DNA from: Panorpa germanica | Lineage: Eukaryota > Arthropoda > Insecta > Mecoptera > Panorpidae | DNA length: 64,000 nt | Assembly (NCBI GenBank): GCA_963678705.1 | Contig: OY783203.1 | Span: forward strand, 39,680,347-39,744,346 | Reading direction: 5' to 3' | Shown: in pieces, positions 1 through 11,400 of the stretch | Numbering within the stretch: position 1 is the first letter of the stretch | Layout of the letters: the number at the start of each line of letters is the position of its first letter | Program-made: the position numbers and the translations under genes | The notes under the pieces: generated by a model | Database searches by the model: none | What the model saw: only the letters and a program-made list of their open reading frames with translations | What the model was told of the DNA's origin: nothing

Positions 1-456
1 AGGCAACTTAAATTACGTTGTTTAACTTTTGCAAGTTATGGACATTTTTTCAAAAATAAAATTTTCGTTTCTTTAAATTTTTTTGATGCAGTTATGTTCG
101 TTATGCTCTAAAATAAAGAACTGCATCATTACATTTTCAATACCTATGCGATTTCGGCTTTTATGCAACTTTCTTAAAATTCATGGACATTTTTTTCAAA
201 GTAAAACTAAATTCTTGCGCCTGAAACCAGGCAACCTAAATTACGTTGTTTAACTTTTGAAAATTATGGACATTTTTTTCAAAAATAAAATTTTCGTTTC
301 TTTACATTTTTTTGATGCAGCTATGTTCCTAATGCTTTAAAATAAAGAACTCCATCATTACATTTTTAATATCTACGAGATTTTGGCTTTTATGCGAACT
401 TTCTTAAATTCATGGACTTTTTTTCTAAAACTTAAATTTTCATATTATTTAAAAAT
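1..456. repeat. Tandem repeat, two units of about 228 bp
   Basis: A unit starting AGGCAACTTAAATTACG at position 1 recurs at 229 with only scattered differences; both contain the same later landmarks (TATGGACATTTTTTC, TTTGATGCAG, AATAAAGAACT). The array probably continues beyond the left edge of the window. No coding potential is visible. Confidence 0.75.
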
Positions 457-689
457 GATTTATATTTTCTAACCTAGATTTTTACGCTGATTTAAAAAAA
501 CAACATTATTTTTAAATATCTATTACGGTTCGACTGTAATTTGCCAATATCTCGAAAAGCAAAGTACCCATCTAAAAATTAATTACAAATTTGAAATCAG
601 CATTCAAAATTAAGTCAAAAACCGTTAAAAAAACAAGAAATTTTTATCATCAATTATTATGAAAAGTAACAAGAGTATATAGCCTTCTT

Positions 690-1460
690 TCATTGCAGGA
701 ACTGAAAATATTGCATTGCTTTTAAAATCATAAAAGTGAACCTTTTCATCATTTTTAACAAGATTATAGTCTTCTTTCGACAAAAAATTAATAATCAAAA
801 AGTTTTTCTAAAGTTTAAAGTTTTAAGGTTTTTATCATTTTTAAGAAGGTTATACACTTCTATTATCTCAAAAATTAAAGAAAATTTTAGTTTTGTGAAC
901 TTAAAAATTCAACAATTTTTTCTTGGTGTTTAAGAAGGTTATACACTTTTTTTACTGCAGGAACTGGAGAAAATCTTATTGCTTTTAAAATCATAAAAGT
1001 GAACCTTTTCATCATTTTTAACAAGATTATAGTCTTCTTTCGACAAAAATTAATAATCAAAAAGTTTTTCTAAAGTTTAAAATTTTAAGTTTTTTATCAT
1101 TTTTAAGAAGGTTATACACTTCTATTATCTCAAAAATTAAAGAAAATTTAAGTTTTGTAAACTTAAAAATTCAACAATTTTTTCTTGGTGTTTAAGAAGG
1201 TTATACACTTCTTTTGCTGCAAGAACTGGAGAAAATCTTATTGCTTTCAAAATGATAAAAGTGAACCTTTTCATCATTTTTAACAAGATTATAGTCTTCT
1301 TTCGACAAAAATTAATATTCAAAATGTTTTTCTGAAGTTTAAAATTTTAAGTTGTTTAATATTTTTAAGAAGGTCTGTCATCTCAAAAGTTAAAGAAAAT
1401 TTTAGTTTTGTAAACTTAAAAATTCAACAATTTTTCCTTGGTTTTTAACAAGATGAAGAG
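690..1460. repeat. Tandem repeat, about three units of 262 bp
   Basis: The landmark GTGAACCTTTTCATCATTTT occurs at 736, 999 and 1,261, a spacing of 262-263 bp. Each unit also holds AAGAAGGTTATACACTT and CTGCAGGAACTGGAGAA or close variants. Units diverge by a few percent. The short open frames in it on both strands are by-products of the repeat. From 1,460 to 1,690 the motif 'aacaagagtataaccttctat' decays into irregular copies. Confidence 0.8.
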
Positions 1461-1705
1461 TATAACCTTCTATCAAATCCAGGAAATTAAGAGAATATTA
1501 TTTTTGCTAAAATTAAAAATTAAATTTTTCTATCGTTTTTAACAAGAGTATACCTTCTATCATCTCCAGGAAATGTAGAGAATTTCGTTTTTGATAAAAT
1601 TAAAAATTTCTACTAAAATCTTGCGCCTGATATAGTTGCAACTACACTAACGTTCTTTATATATGTGTACAACGCTCGTGAGAGTTAAATCCATCTATTG
1701 TATAT

Positions 1706-4700
1706 TTTTTTTTTTTTTTTTTTTTTGTTGTAGGGGAGGGGAAACCTTCCAAAGGCTAGCTCCTGCGCGGCAAGAAGTGTTGGATTCGCCCTCATCTCGA
1801 GGCCGCCTACCAACTAAAACCACCTCCCCTTTCTCGCCTAGAATTCAGCCTGGAACCGCATAATGCATTACTTCAAGCTGGTTCTTGATACCCGATTTCC
1901 CTATGTTTTCGTGCTGGCGTCCACTTCTTTCGTTTTCAGTATTTTCGTAGCGAAGGCTTGAACCGCGTTCCAGTACTCTTCCTTTCCCAGCATTATATTG
2001 ACAATATTATCTGCTGTCAATATGGTTCCTGTCGTCGTTCGTACTACTTCTCTTGGAGTCGCCCATCGGTCGCACATAAAGAACGTGTGTTCCGGTGTAT
2101 CTACCTGCTCACAGTACCAGCACATGTCGGTCTCTCTCTTTCTGAATCGCTTCAGGTAGCTCCCGAAGCATCCATGCCCTCCGATCAGTTGTGTTACAAA
2201 GTAATCAACTTCTCCGTGCTTTCGATTCACCCATGTGCCTATGTTCTTTATCAGCCTTTTTGTCCACACCGCCCTTCGGGTATCCTTCTCCCACTCTTTC
2301 TGCCATTTCTGCACTGTTTCTGACCTTAGTTCTTGGCGTTTCACCTCTCTGTCCATAGACATCTTTTTCCTCTCTTCCACCATTAGTGCCAGTGGTACTA
2401 TTCCGGTAATCACTTGCACCGCTTCTGCCGAAATGGTTCGATAAGCGCTGCTAACGCGTATTGCCGTTCTGCGTTGTACACCTATCAGCATACTCCTATA
2501 CTTTTTGTGCCTCATTACTTCTTCCCATACCGGTGCAGCATACAGCATTACTGAGTGTACTACAGAGGCTAGCACCCGTCTCTTACTTGCCTTGGGACCC
2601 TTCAGATTTGGCATCAATCTGCTTAGCGTCATCAATTTCTCTTCGGATTTCCTAGCTGTTTGTATAACATGCTGCTTCATACTTGAGTTTCTTGCAATGT
2701 AAAGCCCCAGGTACCTCAAGCATTCCTTAGATTTAATTGCCGTGCCGCCTACCTCCAGAGTTATTTCTTTTAGCTTTCTTCCACCATAGAGTATAATCGC
2801 TTCAGTTTTTTCCGGCGCAAGTTTCAGCTGCTTCTTCTTCAATGTAGCCTCAATCCTAAGCAGCGCCACATTTGTGTGAGCTTCCAACACTTGCTCCGTT
2901 TTTGCCTCTACTATGAGAGCTGTATCGTCTGCGAATCCTATGATAGATGCGCCTTCCGGTAGCTTGATCTTAAGTACCTCGTCATATAGTATGTTCCATA
3001 GTAAGGGCCCCAGTACCGATCCCTGTGGGACTCCGCAGGTTACCCTTATTTGTTCTCCCTCGACTGTTATCCAGCGATCCTCCAGGTAGCTTCCTATTAT
3101 TCTAGTCAGGTATTCGCTGACTCCGAATTTTTTCAGCGCTTCCATGACGCCGTCCCATGGTGCTGAGTTGAAAGCGTTTTTAATGTCGAGCGTAACCAAT
3201 ACTGCGTGTTTTCTGTTCTGGTGGGCTTTTGCTTTAATGCTCTGTACCGATTCCATAATGCTCCACATAGCGTCGATGGTCGACCTCTTCCTTCTGAACC
3301 CGTATTGCTTCTTTGATAGATTTGGTTCGACTTCTTCATCTAATCTGTTAGCTATGAGCCGCTCCAGGACTTTCCCCATAACATCCAAGAGGCATATTGG
3401 CCTATACTTTTCTTCAAGATCTCCTGGTTTTTTTGGCTTCTGCACCAATACCACTTTTGCTGTCTTCCATATTGCTGGAAATATACCACTTTCCAGTTGT
3501 TTGTTCATAATTTCGAGAAATTCTTTTGGGAATTCCCTAATTGCTGCTTTGATAATCTCTGGTGGTATTTGATCCGGTCCTGGTGCTTTCCCATTTCTTG
3601 TTCGCTTCAACGCTTCCAGCAATTCTTCCTTCGTAAAATAGGGTATGCACGTATCGTCGATGTCTTTGCGTAGCCATTTGTTTTCCGAGCGTGTTGGGAA
3701 TAATTCCCTAATTGTTTCTCTTAGCTTTAGTGTACTTAGTTTAACACGGGGCATCATATTAAACTTTTTGCATACTATTTTATAACCCATTCCCCATACG
3801 TCTTCGTCCACTTCTTGACAGGTTTTCTTCCATGCTTCTTGTTTTGCTCTAATGACTGCGTTTCTCAGCGCTTTCCGATTATCCTTGTAGTCATTTCTCA
3901 AGCTTTCCTTGTTTTCTTCAGTGACATTGCTGCTTTTGTTTCCGCGGGTGAGATTTCTCCTTGCTTTCAGACACTTTTTCCTTAATTGGGCAATGTTGTC
4001 GTTCCACCAATACACTGGATTTCGTTTTCCTACTCTAGCTCTCTTACAAAATGTGTTGTCTAGTGCTCGTTTTATTGCCATCATGCCTGTACTTGCATCA
4101 AGTCCTTGGTTGCTGTCTATCTCTTTTCCAAGATTTTCCACGAAGATCGGTATGCCTTCTTTCCTTATACTCCATTTTACTTCGTTCTTTTGTGCCATAC
4201 TAGTATGTTTAGAGTTGACCTTGTAGTAGATGTTCCTATGGTAGCTAAGGTTTTCTTCGTCAGTTACTTTCCACTCTGTTATTTTATTTGCTATTAGCTC
4301 AGACGTCAGTGTTACATCAATATGTGATTCGCTGCCTCTTCTTACAAACGTTGGCTCGTGTCCTCTGTTCTGCACAACTAATGAAAGTTCGGCCATCCAG
4401 TCCACAAGCGCTAAGCCCCTCTTGTCTTCTTTGGTAGAACCCCATATACGTGACTTCGCATTAAGGTCACCAGCTACAATCACCTCTTTGGTTTGCCTTC
4501 TGATGCTATCACCCAGTTGCTGTAGGTACAGCTCAAATTCGCACACAGATATGTTGGGCGATACGTAGCACGAATAGATAACTACTACCTTTAGCTCTAC
4601 CCATACGAAGCCTTTCTGCTCATTGCCACATTTAAGCACATCCACTTCTCTGTTGTATACTCTAATGGCTGCGTCAATATTCATGTCCTTAAACCATGGT

Positions 4701-4728
4701 CCTTTAGTGACTTGCTTCTTGTTCGACT
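1706..4728 (-). mobile_element. R1-clade non-LTR retrotransposon (LINE), 5'-truncated insertion
   Basis: The element lies on the minus strand. Its 3' end is a poly(A) tract (T-run at 1,706-1,726 on the plus strand) and its 5' end is at 4,728. The 13-bp sequence ATCTATTGTATAT stands directly outside both ends (1,693-1,705 and 4,729-4,741) and is a perfect target-site duplication, as target-primed reverse transcription produces. Base composition is near even, unlike the very AT-rich flanks. Between the stop codon and the poly(A) tract there is about 170 bp of 3' UTR. The 5' end is cut inside the endonuclease domain, so the copy is truncated but recent: perfect TSD, intact tail, open frame. Confidence 0.95.
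1901..4726 (-). CDS. LINE ORF2: truncated endonuclease plus reverse transcriptase, R1 clade
   Basis: An open frame runs to the 5' truncation point; the first internal ATG (4,684) gives 927 aa. It begins within the apurinic-type endonuclease, whose second half is visible (VIVAGDLNAKS near residue 70, then the SHIDVTLTS region). A linker and the reverse transcriptase follow: GKAPGPDQIP near residue 371, the PQGSVLGPLLWN palm motif, and the catalytic FADD box near residue 583. Near the C-terminus (about residue 853) CWYCEQVDTPEHTFFMC is the CCHC-type zinc knuckle typical of R1- and Jockey-related elements. No internal stop is present. The missing endonuclease N-terminus, and loss of any ORF1, mean this copy is not expected to move by itself. 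Clade assignment rests on motif order and the terminal knuckle. Confidence 0.93.
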   Translation of the reverse strand, partial: SNKKQVTKGPWFKDMNIDAAIRVYNREVDVLKCGNEQKGFVWVELKVVVIYSCYVSPNISVCEFELYLQQLGDSIRRQTKEVIVAGDLNAKSRIWGSTKEDKRGLALVDWMAELSLVVQNRGHEPTFVRRGSESHIDVTLTSELIANKITEWKVTDEENLSYHRNIYYKVNSKHTSMAQKNEVKWSIRKEGIPIFVENLGKEIDSNQGLDASTGMMAIKRALDNTFCKRARVGKRNPVYWWNDNIAQLRKKCLKARRNLTRGNKSSNVTEENKESLRNDYKDNRKALRNAVIRAKQEAWKKTCQEVDEDVWGMGYKIVCKKFNMMPRVKLSTLKLRETIRELFPTRSENKWLRKDIDDTCIPYFTKEELLEALKRTRNGKAPGPDQIPPEIIKAAIREFPKEFLEIMNKQLESGIFPAIWKTAKVVLVQKPKKPGDLEEKYRPICLLDVMGKVLERLIANRLDEEVEPNLSKKQYGFRRKRSTIDAMWSIMESVQSIKAKAHQNRKHAVLVTLDIKNAFNSAPWDGVMEALKKFGVSEYLTRIIGSYLEDRWITVEGEQIRVTCGVPQGSVLGPLLWNILYDEVLKIKLPEGASIIGFADDTALIVEAKTEQVLEAHTNVALLRIEATLKKKQLKLAPEKTEAIILYGGRKLKEITLEVGGTAIKSKECLRYLGLYIARNSSMKQHVIQTARKSEEKLMTLSRLMPNLKGPKASKRRVLASVVHSVMLYAAPVWEEVMRHKKYRSMLIGVQRRTAIRVSSAYRTISAEAVQVITGIVPLALMVEERKKMSMDREVKRQELRSETVQKWQKEWEKDTRRAVWTKRLIKNIGTWVNRKHGEVDYFVTQLIGGHGCFGSYLKRFRKRETDMCWYCEQVDTPEHTFFMCDRWATPREVVRTTTGTILTADNIVNIMLGKEEYWNAVQAFATKILKTKEVDASTKT

Positions 4729-4741
4729 ATCTATTGTATAT

Positions 4742-6789
4742 AATCTGTATTAACATAACATAGATTCAAACCACTTCTTATTTAATTAATTTATTGATTA
4801 ATTATATAATAATCTAAATCAATTAATTTATTGATTATTACCAGCTTATTAACAATGCAAAGAAAACATTATTAATTTATTTACCTGCTGTTTCAAATGA
4901 TTGGTACGCATGTATTGTATTGCATGTAGGCCCACACATAATGCGTTATAAATTAAGAAAATATAAGTTCAGCACAATTTAAAAATTCAACATCTCTTTA
5001 GTTCTTTAATTAAATTCTTTAGTTCTCTTCTAAATTTGAAATTTCTATCGATAGTTTAAATTTCTTGATAGTGTAAATTAGGTTGCGTATGATCTAGGGG
5101 CAAATATGGCAAACAAGACTGCTCCATCTATTAAACAGTAGATAAAATAGATACAGTTAAGGATTAATTAAATAGATGGCATTAGTAGTATATAAATTAC
5201 AACGCCTGATCCTTATGCTACTATATTTACACACATAAATATACTACCTTTGCAAAAACTTTTTTCCATGGATAAAGAAAGAATAGACTACTAAAGAAAG
5301 AACTAAGGTGAATTAGAACCAGGACATTTGTGAAAAGCAATCTAAATAAATATTCTCGTATCATTTATTTCAGCGTTTAGGTGAATCATAAATAAAGCTA
5401 GTAATTTAGTTTTCAAATTTTATTAACATTTATTTTTCTATGCAAGCTCCCGTTGCATTGTACATCATAAAGAATTACTGCAATCATAGATTTTTACACG
5501 AGTATTTATTTAATGAATAAATTATATGAACCTAATTAAATATGACTGCTGAAGACTGACATATTTGTTCTATGTTAGCAACATATAAAAATCTATATGA
5601 TTTAATAATAAACTAAAACAAGTTTATAATTTGTTATTTTAAGAAACACCGAATTAAATATATAAATATTGAATAATTAATATCAATTAATGCATCAGCA
5701 ATGTAAGTCCATCTAAAGTTGGTCAAATAAAAATACCGGGAATGCATTAATCGACATCGATATACAAGAATATTAAAAATTGAACATTTATTATTTCATT
5801 TATATTATACGTACTTTACTCTATCATTAAATTATTATTTTATTTAAATGAATAAATTAGTTGCATTATTTACAAATGTATTCATTTAAAAAAATGTAAT
5901 TGCTTTAGTTAAATTTGATTATTAAACATTTTCTATAAAAATTGTAATTCGTTTGAATTTGTAGTACTAATAAGTAATTGTACTAACATCTGATTACTGT
6001 CACAAAATGTATATTTACGCCTGGCCTGTTTCTTATATAGTTATATAAGTTTTTCATAGAAATGAATAACATAAGCATACTTAAAACTCGTTTTTCATTA
6101 AGGAAGATGCCCAGGACATTTGGCAACTATACGTGGTAATTAAACAAACAATTAAAGGACACATCTGTACTGGAAATTACAAAACAGTCCGTGCACTACA
6201 TCCTTTGTACATCCTTTGACGTCACAATAATTAAATTTGAGATTATTCTTTTCATTTTAAATAATGGATACTTATTTGGTGTGCACGGTAATGGTTAATA
6301 AGTTGTTGTTCATTACAAATAATACATTTTTTTAATAGTTTATATTTTACATAGTATATTTGATAATAAAAACACAAAATAGGCATTTGTTGGTACCCGT
6401 ACAATTAAATCAAGAAGCAACAAAAAATAATACAAAAGTATAATTTCAATTACATATTTTTATCAAAATTAGTAATTATTTAAAAAAACATTACTTTACA
6501 TGTTTCAATTTGTAATACAAATAAAAACAAAAAATATATAATATATAGTATACACTAAAAATGACAAAAAAAAATGTGATAATTTCAAAATATTACCTAA
6601 ATTTGTTTAAAATTATAAATATTATATAACCCTGATTTTTTTTATAATAGTTTTGTTTGAAATTAATAAATATTACAAATAAACAAAAAATCACATTTAG
6701 GATATTAAAGTATATGAAGTAAAATTAATACCATTATTTTTATACATTTATATGAGGGTTACTATTTCATTTACTTATAATTTTTTCAT
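4742..6789. other. AT-rich intergenic spacer
   Basis: No open frame, RNA gene or clear element apart from the short dispersed repeat at 5,119-5,232. The part next to 6,790 should include the 3' flank of the minus-strand BIRC6-like fragment. Confidence 0.6.
5119..5232 (+). repeat. Dispersed repeat copy (family also at 10.9 and 11.3 kb)
   Basis: Contains CTCCATCTATTAAACAGTAG followed about 60 bp later by TATAAATTACAACGCCTGAT. The same two landmarks in the same order and similar spacing occur at about 10,897-11,005 and 11,274-11,392. No TIRs were found, so its class is open. Confidence 0.6.
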
Positions 6790-8713
6790 TTAATCGCAAA
6801 GTACATCTGACACCAGTTTTTCCATTTCCATGTCTGCATCTATTTCAATCATTGACTCTTCATTATTTTCAACATTATTTAAATTATCCTGCACAAATGC
6901 CTGCTTTACCGGATGAAATGCACTATTCTCATGTGTATTTAAATTAGGACTCACGATATGGGCTTGTCCTTGGGCTTGGCCTGGGCTACTACTACTATTA
7001 CTCTCACCTGAATTATTTATAATGCTACTATTATTCTTACTTGCTGTTGCTATCATTTGATCTTTAGTTATCCATACTGTATAATTATCTGGGTTCCCAG
7101 TAAACATTTTGGAGTAAATTCTACTTAATTTCTATTACGCATCATGAATTTTTTGTCTGGAACGTGTTCGTTTTCTATTCAGTCGTTCAAAGGAAAGGTC
7201 CTTTTTACGAGCTACAGACATTGCAACGACGGTTCACTGCTGAATTAAAAGCGGAGTAGGTTTATGATTTATGACCGGATAATAAAAATATACCCATGTG
7301 GGAAAGAAACAGAAATACTTAATGAATGATGTTGGAAAAAGAAAGAATATTATTATGAAAAACTAACACAAAATCTGTGACAGGTAGAGAACTTGTAAAG
7401 CGTTAGAATAGAATTGTACGAGTGACTCGAACTTCACCAAATAGGACACTTCACCAAATTGTTTACTGGGTTACCAATATTCTCATTTCCTCGTGATATT
7501 TCGCCACTACTTTTTGTGTCCGAAGATTCCGATTCTTGTCCCAAATTTGTAGATATGTAATGTATAACTACTTCTGCTGAAACAGTATGAGGTGGAGATC
7601 CATCACTTCCTGGGGTCTGAGGCGCTGTCGGTGTTGTCGGTGATATGCTAGCACTAAATGGCGGTTGATCCAAGTTCCTCGCGCAATTGTTTATAATAAC
7701 GCTGAAATAAAAAAAAGAATGAAGCAACTTAATAACAAACATATAAATAAAAGATTTTAAGATCATTTCTTATATTTTATGTAAAATACCTTTAAGTTAA
7801 TCGCGTTTAAGCATATCGTGCGCCCGGTGCGTCTATCTGAGCACTGGGTTTCCAATTCTGTGATCCAGCTTTCGACTTGTGCAGCAATCTCATGTCGTTT
7901 TAACCAAAAGTGTGTATGTATGACCTGCTTAAAGCAAGGGCATGGATGCTTCAATTGCTCCAACATTGCCCACTTTACACACTCTTGATAAATATTGCTG
8001 TTATACTCTCGAGAACTGTGTGTACCACTAGGAGTTTCGCTCATAACCAGGCTCATTAAAGTAAAGTTCAGGAACCAATATTAAGAATTGTATAGATACT
8101 AAAACCTTAAAAAAATGAACAAAATTAAAATATGTCTTTAGTAGGCTTCTAAAATTAATATAATTATGAAATTTACCTGTAGAAAACTAGAAGTCTGCGC
8201 ATTCCACTTCTCCTCGGGGCGTCCATGCCACGTATTCGAAACAGATAAACAGACTTTACCATCGTTGTATAAGTTAGGATTAAACCTAACAGTATGCCTT
8301 CCCGTAGTCTCAAGATTAATCATCATAGGATTTGTTGGATAATCGATGGGGAAGTAAACATCAAGTTCAAAACATTCATTTGCGTATGGAGTATCCGCAG
8401 GGCCCGTTATCAAGACCTGCATGGAATAAATACGTGATTCAAAATCATAAAAGTTGAATCCTTGCAAAACTGTTTTATGCAGTATTATATTTATTAGTAT
8501 TAATACCTTCATAACATCCAGCCGGTCTATGTCACAGCGAACAAACACAGAGCTGCTGTACGACAAAGGTAAACTCGTGGACAGAGTTACAGCTTCTTGA
8601 GCAAGACGCTTAACACGTCCTGGATGACATCGATCACTTGCATCGATCACAACAAATCGGTAGCCTCCATTAGGATCAGTTGTATTTTCAATAGTTTGTT
8701 TGTTTTTAGTTTA
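6790..8713 (-). pseudogene. BIRC6/BRUCE-like C-terminal UBC-domain fragment, broken
   Basis: The exons match the C-terminus of BIRC6/BRUCE, a giant inhibitor-of-apoptosis protein that is also an E2/E3 ubiquitin enzyme. Exon A (to 8,507) encodes [19 protein letters not shown]. Exon B (8,416-8,177) encodes [16 protein letters not shown] and NDGKVCLS, which holds the catalytic cysteine. Exon C (8,105-7,790) encodes FNEPGYER and [12 protein letters not shown]. Exon D starts at 7,701 with YKQLREEL. Introns keep GT-AG ends, so this is a DNA-level duplicate, not a retrocopy. Damage: TAA at 8,713-8,711 in frame just before exon A; a frame change in exon C between GYER and TPSGT; another in exon D after QLREEL; and a 375-bp MITE (7,096-7,470) inside exon D. 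After the MITE the tail resumes at 7,095 (PDNYTVWITKDQM) and stops at 6,790. The rest of the roughly 4,800-aa protein is absent. Assembly errors could explain single frame changes, but not the whole set. Confidence 0.8.
7096..7470 (+). mobile_element. MITE family A, 375 bp, inserted in the BIRC6-like exon
   Basis: Termini are CCCAGTAAACATTTTGGAG and the inverse of CCCAGTAAACAATTTGGTG, giving imperfect TIRs of about 19 bp. The flanking dinucleotide is TT on both sides. Excising the element and one TT restores an uninterrupted reading (GN|PDNY) of the host exon, which confirms the boundaries. The two 375-bp copies near 42 kb are almost identical. No coding capacity. Confidence 0.92.
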
Positions 8714-9493
8714 ATTTATTAAATGCCTGTAACTATACAGTTCACATGCTCGTATATTGGTCGTCGGCACCCGCAAACTGTGTAGATGTAACATGACAAG
8801 ATCTTTAAGCGTCAGTTTCGGGATCTCAGACATAACATCGGAATGAGTCAATAGACTTAACTATTGTAACAGTAATGCACAAGTACTCGCTATAAAAAGA
8901 CAGCTAGAAATATAAAGAAATTACAATAATATTTTAGCTAGAGGCCGCTGGGACCTATATTTAATATTTGGTTTGGTTTTATTTTTAATATCTAAATGTC
9001 TTATTATGATATTGTTTTGAAAAACAAAAAAAGGGGTCTGGTCTCTCGTATGATCGAGTAAAGTCGAATTATTATTATTTGTCTAAGGTGTTTTTATTAT
9101 ATGTTATTACTTTGTCAATATTTACCGTCGTTATCATATATGTTAATAAATAATGAAAACTAGAAATATGAAGTTTTCAATACTTGCAATAACTTCAATT
9201 TTTCAAGAGTCTTACTTAATTAATTTAAATTTAATTGAGTAATTTTAATTTGAAAAACAAAATAATTTGAATTTTGATTTTAAAAATCTGTGGTACTCAG
9301 CGCCATATCATTCCATACGGCCTTGTTGTAATCTGATTCAGTTCAGTTCTTTTTTCCATGTTTTGTTTGTACTTTGTTTGTTTGGTTCGTGTCAAAGATA
9401 AGATCGTGTCATTTCATATATTTCTATTTCTGTGCGCTAGTAAAACAGCACGTTTTTCTTAAATTTGATATTTAAGTCAAATTAAGTTATATA
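8714..9493. other. Region between BIRC6-like fragment and RpL23; coding-like stretch at 8,714-8,855 (minus)
   Basis: On the minus strand, upstream of the TAA at 8,713, the same frame as the UBC exon is open for about 47 codons (SEIPKLTLKDLVML... RACELYSYRHLIN). It looks like genuine protein sequence. I cannot assign it with certainty: it may be further BIRC6-like sequence or the end of another gene. The plus-strand part (about 9,300-9,493) must hold the RpL23 promoter; a pyrimidine tract at 9,453-9,460, 34 bp before the ATG, is a possible TOP-type start. No TATA box is convincing. Confidence 0.45.
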
Positions 9494-10221
<728 letters not shown>

Positions 10222-10272
10222 ATTTGTATATATTTAAAAATCCCTAAATTAAAATATTACCTTTCTAATAAG

Positions 10273-10278
10273 AATAAA
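10273..10278 (+). terminator. Poly(A) signal of RpL23
   Basis: AATAAA 52 bp after the RpL23 stop codon, followed by a T-rich stretch, matching the usual cleavage context. Confidence 0.75.
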
Positions 10279-10539
10279 ATCTTTTTTTTACCTTTAAATG
10301 GATCGTTAAAATATTGGCACTATTAAATTAGCAAATAATAAGGAATTATATTAACTATAATTTAAGATAATTATATTATTTGGATATGCAAAATTAATGT
10401 TAAATGATTAGAGCATACACATTTCATATTAGCAAGCATATCACCATTGTATATTATTACATTAATTGTAATAGTATAGTGCCTATCGTCGCAAGACGAT
10501 GTTTGTTTTATGCATAAAAGGCTTGAATATAATTCTTCG

Positions 10540-11400
10540 TAGGTGTTTTCTGCATTTCTTAAGACGGCAGAAGGCTCTTGTTAAAGTTGATAAATATGCT
10601 GTATTTTTAACTTTAGCAAAAATAATATTTTCTGCATTTCTTGAGACGATAGAAGGTTATATATACTCTTGCTGAAATTGATAAATATACTTTTAATTTT
10701 AGCAAAAAATAAGTTTTTCTCCTGTTCTTAAGATGAAAGAAAGAACATAGAATTTTATTTGTTTGTAACAATAGAAATTCTTATTTTGTTAATAGCTTGC
10801 AAAATTATTTATCATGTAAAATCTATTAATTAGTTAACAGATATTATTAATTATTTTCTAAAATTAATTGTTCAGCAATAATTTAAAAACAAAAAATCCA
10901 CCAAGTATTAAATAGTAGATATAACGGATAAAGTTAATAATTTGTCATTCATTGGTACATTAGTTTATAAATTACAACGCCCAATCAGTATGCAACCAAA
11001 TATACTCTTGTGTGCTGATCAGATAGAAATGTAAGATTTTCTACATTTCTTGATATGAAATACTATTTTAAAACTCTTGTTAAAATTGAAAATATTTTTA
11101 ATTTTAACAAAACATTAAAATTTTCAGCATTTCTCGAGATGAATGAGGGTTGGAAGAAGGAAAGAATGAACAGAGATTTGTCAACAGCTTGGTGAAATAT
11201 TTAACATGTAAAATCTCTTTTAATTTGTTCACAGATATCAATAATTAATTTTTTTAAATAATAATTTAAACATAAGATGCGCCATCTATTAAACACTAGA
11301 GAAAACATGATTAGCTTAATCGTTTGTTTCATATATGTAACTATTAGTTTATGAATTACAACGCCTGATTATTATGAAACCATATATACCACATATTTGT
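10540..11400. repeat. Degenerate tandem duplication, period about 388 bp
   Basis: Blocks around 10,720-11,005 and 11,110-11,392 match in order: a 'ttcttaagatgaaagaaag'-like start, CATGTAAAATCT, an ACAGATAT motif (10,840 and 11,231), then the dispersed repeat seen at 5.1 kb. Before this, TGCATTTCTTRAGACG recurs at about 10,552 and 10,633. Phrases such as 'agaaggttatatatactcttg' resemble those in the 690-1,660 array, so the two regions may share ancestry. Confidence 0.6.

Noticed and set aside
1-1460. CRISPR-like array
   Set aside because: Units of 228 and 262 bp without short repeats and unique spacers; a eukaryotic tandem repeat.
1958-4297. Plus-strand frames of 63-142 codons
   Set aside because: Antisense to the LINE coding sequence; no own motifs or splice context.
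6790-8650. A functional stand-alone E2 enzyme gene
   Set aside because: Two frame changes, a stop immediately upstream and a MITE in the last exon argue against it, although the catalytic region is preserved.
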